Source: Methanomicrobiales archaeon (GTDB lineage Archaea > Halobacteriota > Methanomicrobia > Methanomicrobiales > JACTUA01). Taken from it: 6,503 nt of DNA. Positions 4,650 through 6,503 of the stretch are shown here, piece after piece; the stretch's first letter is position 1, and every line of letters starts with the position of its first letter. A program made the translations under genes and the position numbers. The stretch is taken from contig JAJRDC010000244.1 of NCBI GenBank assembly GCA_028678635.1, positions 1-6,503 on the forward strand, given 5' to 3'. Under the pieces are notes generated by a model. That model saw only the letters and a program-made list of their open reading frames with translations, did not search any database and was not told where the DNA came from.

Positions 4650-6503
4650 TCAGTAACCCGAGCCACCTCCTCCCGAGGAGGAGGTCGAGGCCGTGATCAC
4701 GAGCGTTCCCTGCATTCCCACGTTGGGATCACTCCGGTATACGTAGGTGCCCGGAGTCGCGGGGGCAACGAAGGTATAGGTCTTCGTCACCGGCCCGGTC
4801 ACAACCTCGGTCCGGAAGATCGCCGCCGACTCCGATGCAGAGCTGTACAGCGCGAAGTTGTGCGGATCCCTGTCGTTGTCGGTCAGGACCAGGGTAATCG
4901 TGGCACCCGCGGGAGCGGTGAGGGTTGCCGGGACAAACTTGTCACCCTGTTGCGTGAGCTGGAGGGTCACGGCCTGGCCCGTGGCGGGGACACTCGTGGG
5001 AGTGGGTGTCGGGGTGAGATGGGTCGTCGTCTCCTCCAGGCCCGCGGTGGTGGCGGGCACCATCTGCCAGACCTGGCCGGATCCCTGCGGGGACAGGCCG
5101 GGCCCGCCGTTCTGGTTGATCAGGACCAGGATCTCATGATCCTGGTTCTGGGAGAGTCCCAGGATGAAGGCATTGATCCGGCCGTTCGGATTATTCATCA
5201 CCTTCATGGACTGGATCGTCCACATGGCGTTCTCGGCGGCCGTGAGGCTTGAGGCGTCGATGGGAAGGGCCGCGGGGGAGAGGCCTGCCGGGGGCGTCGC
5301 CACGAGAAGGGTACCATTCCCAAGGATCCGGTTCTCGTCAGACCATGTCCCGAACACGTACTTCCCCTGCATGTTATTGAGGAGGGTGCCGCGGTACACG
5401 GCTCCACCGACGATGACATCACCGACATCGTGGCCAAGCTCCACAATCGGGCCGATCAGGGATTGCCCTGTTGCTCCCGCGATGGGACAGGCACTCGCGG
5501 GCGGGGTGAAATCATTGGACGGGTTGAAGCAGTGGGTCCCCTCCCTGATGTTCCAGGGATAGTCCCCTCCCCGGTAGATCATGAAGACAGACTCGAAGAG
5601 CCGCTGGCCGGCCATGGCAATGAACATCTTGTGGCCCCCTTCCGCGTCAAAGGTGGCGTAGGCCGGGTTCCTGAACCCGTATGCATAGATCTCGGGCGCC
5701 GCACCGTGCGTGGACACGAACGGGTTGTCGGGCGGGATCCCGTACATCTTCCCCGCGCTCGTGCTGTCCACGTTGATCCGGATCACCTTCCCCAGGATCT
5801 TGGAGAGATCCTGCCCGTTCCCGATCCCGGGCGTGTGGCCCATCCCCGTGTCATCGGCCCGGCCGCCGTCGCCCAGCGGGAGGTACAGGTACCCGTCATC
5901 GGGGCCGAAGAGGAGGGTTCCTCCGTTATGGTTCTGGTAGGGCTTGTCAACCTCCAGCAGGATCTTTTCCGTGTTCATGTCCACCTTGTTCATGTCAGAC
6001 GAGACATGGAACTCCGAGAGGTGGTTCGTGCAGCTCCAGTTGGGGTCAACACCCGCCCGGAGAGGGGCGCTGTAGTACACAAAGAGCCTTCCGTTCGTCT
6101 CGTACTGCGGGTGGAACGCGAGGGAGAGGAGGCCGCGTTCGTCGTAGGCCGGGGAGAGCGTTACCAGCCGGTCGCGGATATCCAGGAAAGGCTCGTCCAG
6201 GACGGTACCATCCATGTAAAAGATCTTCACCACACCCGTCTGGTCCACGAGAAAGAGCCGGCCCGAGTTGTCCGGCGCCGGGACCACCATCATGGGGGAG
6301 GTGAACCCGCCGGCAATGAACTTGAGGCCAATCTGGGTCTCCAACGTGTGCAGTTTCGTCCTCGACGGATAGGTGGTGAAGGTGGCCGCCTCGGGGGAGT
6401 TCTGGTTCGTGAGGTCAGGAACGACCTTCGCGGTCACGGTCACCGATGCGGTGGCAAGGGGCGTGACCGGCGTGTGGTCGTTGTTGGCCAGCTGGACCGA
6501 GAT
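4650..6503 (-). CDS. Glucose/sorbosone dehydrogenase-type (PQQ-like) beta-propeller with C-terminal cupredoxin-like domain (partial, N-terminus outside the window)
   Basis: Large, probably exported protein; 617 residues visible, the frame running through the right edge. Residues 1-28 look like the end of a DUF4399-like domain (VQLANNDHTP, then SVTVTAKV). Residues ~58-480 form a six-bladed GSDH propeller: GFTSPMMVVPAPDNSGRLFLV, RGLLSLAFHP, NHNGGTLLFGPDDGYLYLPL with the presumed catalytic-base His192, LGKVIRI, GFRNPAYATFD with Arg278-Asn279, GDYPWNIREGTHCF, GGAVYRG and GKYVFGTWSDE. This family oxidises sugars or aldoses with PQQ in characterised members; substrate here is unknown. A Thr/Pro linker (~484-510) leads to a cupredoxin-like domain (511-604) in which His548 (PHNFALY) and Met597 remain, but the Cys and second His of a type 1 copper site are Ser591 and Asn594. 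The tail is SSSGGGGSGY. A GTG at 6443 is not the start: the frame and homology continue upstream. T-runs follow the stop. Confidence 0.93.
   Translation of the reverse strand: MSVQLANNDHTPVTPLATASVTVTAKVVPDLTNQNSPEAATFTTYPSRTKLHTLETQIGLKFIAGGFTSPMMVVPAPDNSGRLFLVDQTGVVKIFYMDGTVLDEPFLDIRDRLVTLSPAYDERGLLSLAFHPQYETNGRLFVYYSAPLRAGVDPNWSCTNHLSEFHVSSDMNKVDMNTEKILLEVDKPYQNHNGGTLLFGPDDGYLYLPLGDGGRADDTGMGHTPGIGNGQDLSKILGKVIRINVDSTSAGKMYGIPPDNPFVSTHGAAPEIYAYGFRNPAYATFDAEGGHKMFIAMAGQRLFESVFMIYRGGDYPWNIREGTHCFNPSNDFTPPASACPIAGATGQSLIGPIVELGHDVGDVIVGGAVYRGTLLNNMQGKYVFGTWSDENRILGNGTLLVATPPAGLSPAALPIDASSLTAAENAMWTIQSMKVMNNPNGRINAFILGLSQNQDHEILVLINQNGGPGLSPQGSGQVWQMVPATTAGLEETTTHLTPTPTPTSVPATGQAVTLQLTQQGDKFVPATLTAPAGATITLVLTDNDRDPHNFALYSSASESAAIFRTEVVTGPVTKTYTFVAPATPGTYVYRSDPNVGMQGTLVITASTSSSGGGGSGY

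Noticed and set aside
4476..5252. 258-codon plus-strand frame
   Set aside because: Antisense to the propeller protein's C-terminal half and the spacer. The product is Arg/Gly-rich without domains, while the minus strand has clear homology.

Overview
The window is about 60% G+C. It looks like part of a methanogenic archaeon's chromosome, most likely Methanomicrobiales-like. That placement is an inference from several traits: a PadR-type regulator fused to a MEDS/RecA-like N-terminal region, envelope lipoproteins with Thr/Pro-rich stalks after a lipobox Cys, GGAGGTG-type ribosome binding sites with GTG or ATG starts, and T-run terminators. No rRNA, tRNA, CRISPR array, transposase or integrase was seen.

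Layout. (1) 3-959 (+): a transcriptional regulator with a C-terminal PadR winged helix; its frame is open to the left edge. (2) 960-1896: about 0.9 kb with no convincing gene but many inverted repeats, including a run of stems at 975-1108 and a nested hairpin at 1201-1257. (3) 1897-2187 (+): a minimal Hsp20/alpha-crystallin protein with a GTG start and strong RBS, followed by a hairpin plus T5 terminator. (4) 2391-2609 (+): a probable small Cys-rich protein, unrecognised, followed by a hairpin-rich spacer. (5) 2824-3279 (+): a DUF488 protein with an unusual basic tail, overlapping by ATGA the next gene. (6) 3276-3782 (+): a cupredoxin lipoprotein with a complete type 1 copper site. (7) Convergently on the minus strand, 6503-4650: a large exported-type protein with a glucose/sorbosone dehydrogenase (PQQ-type) beta-propeller and a C-terminal cupredoxin-like domain, cut by the right edge. 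(8) Downstream of it, 4503-3976 (-): a DUF4399-like lipoprotein.

How the genes fit together. The 3.2-6.5 kb half looks like an envelope module cluster. The cupredoxin fold occurs alone (3276-3782) and as the C-terminus of the propeller protein. The DUF4399-like fold occurs alone (3976-4503) and, as far as its last ~28 residues show, at the N-terminal side of the propeller protein. The standalone cupredoxin keeps its copper ligands, while the fused copy has Ser and Asn in place of Cys and His. A surface redox or sugar/alcohol-oxidising or binding assembly is possible, but this is inference.
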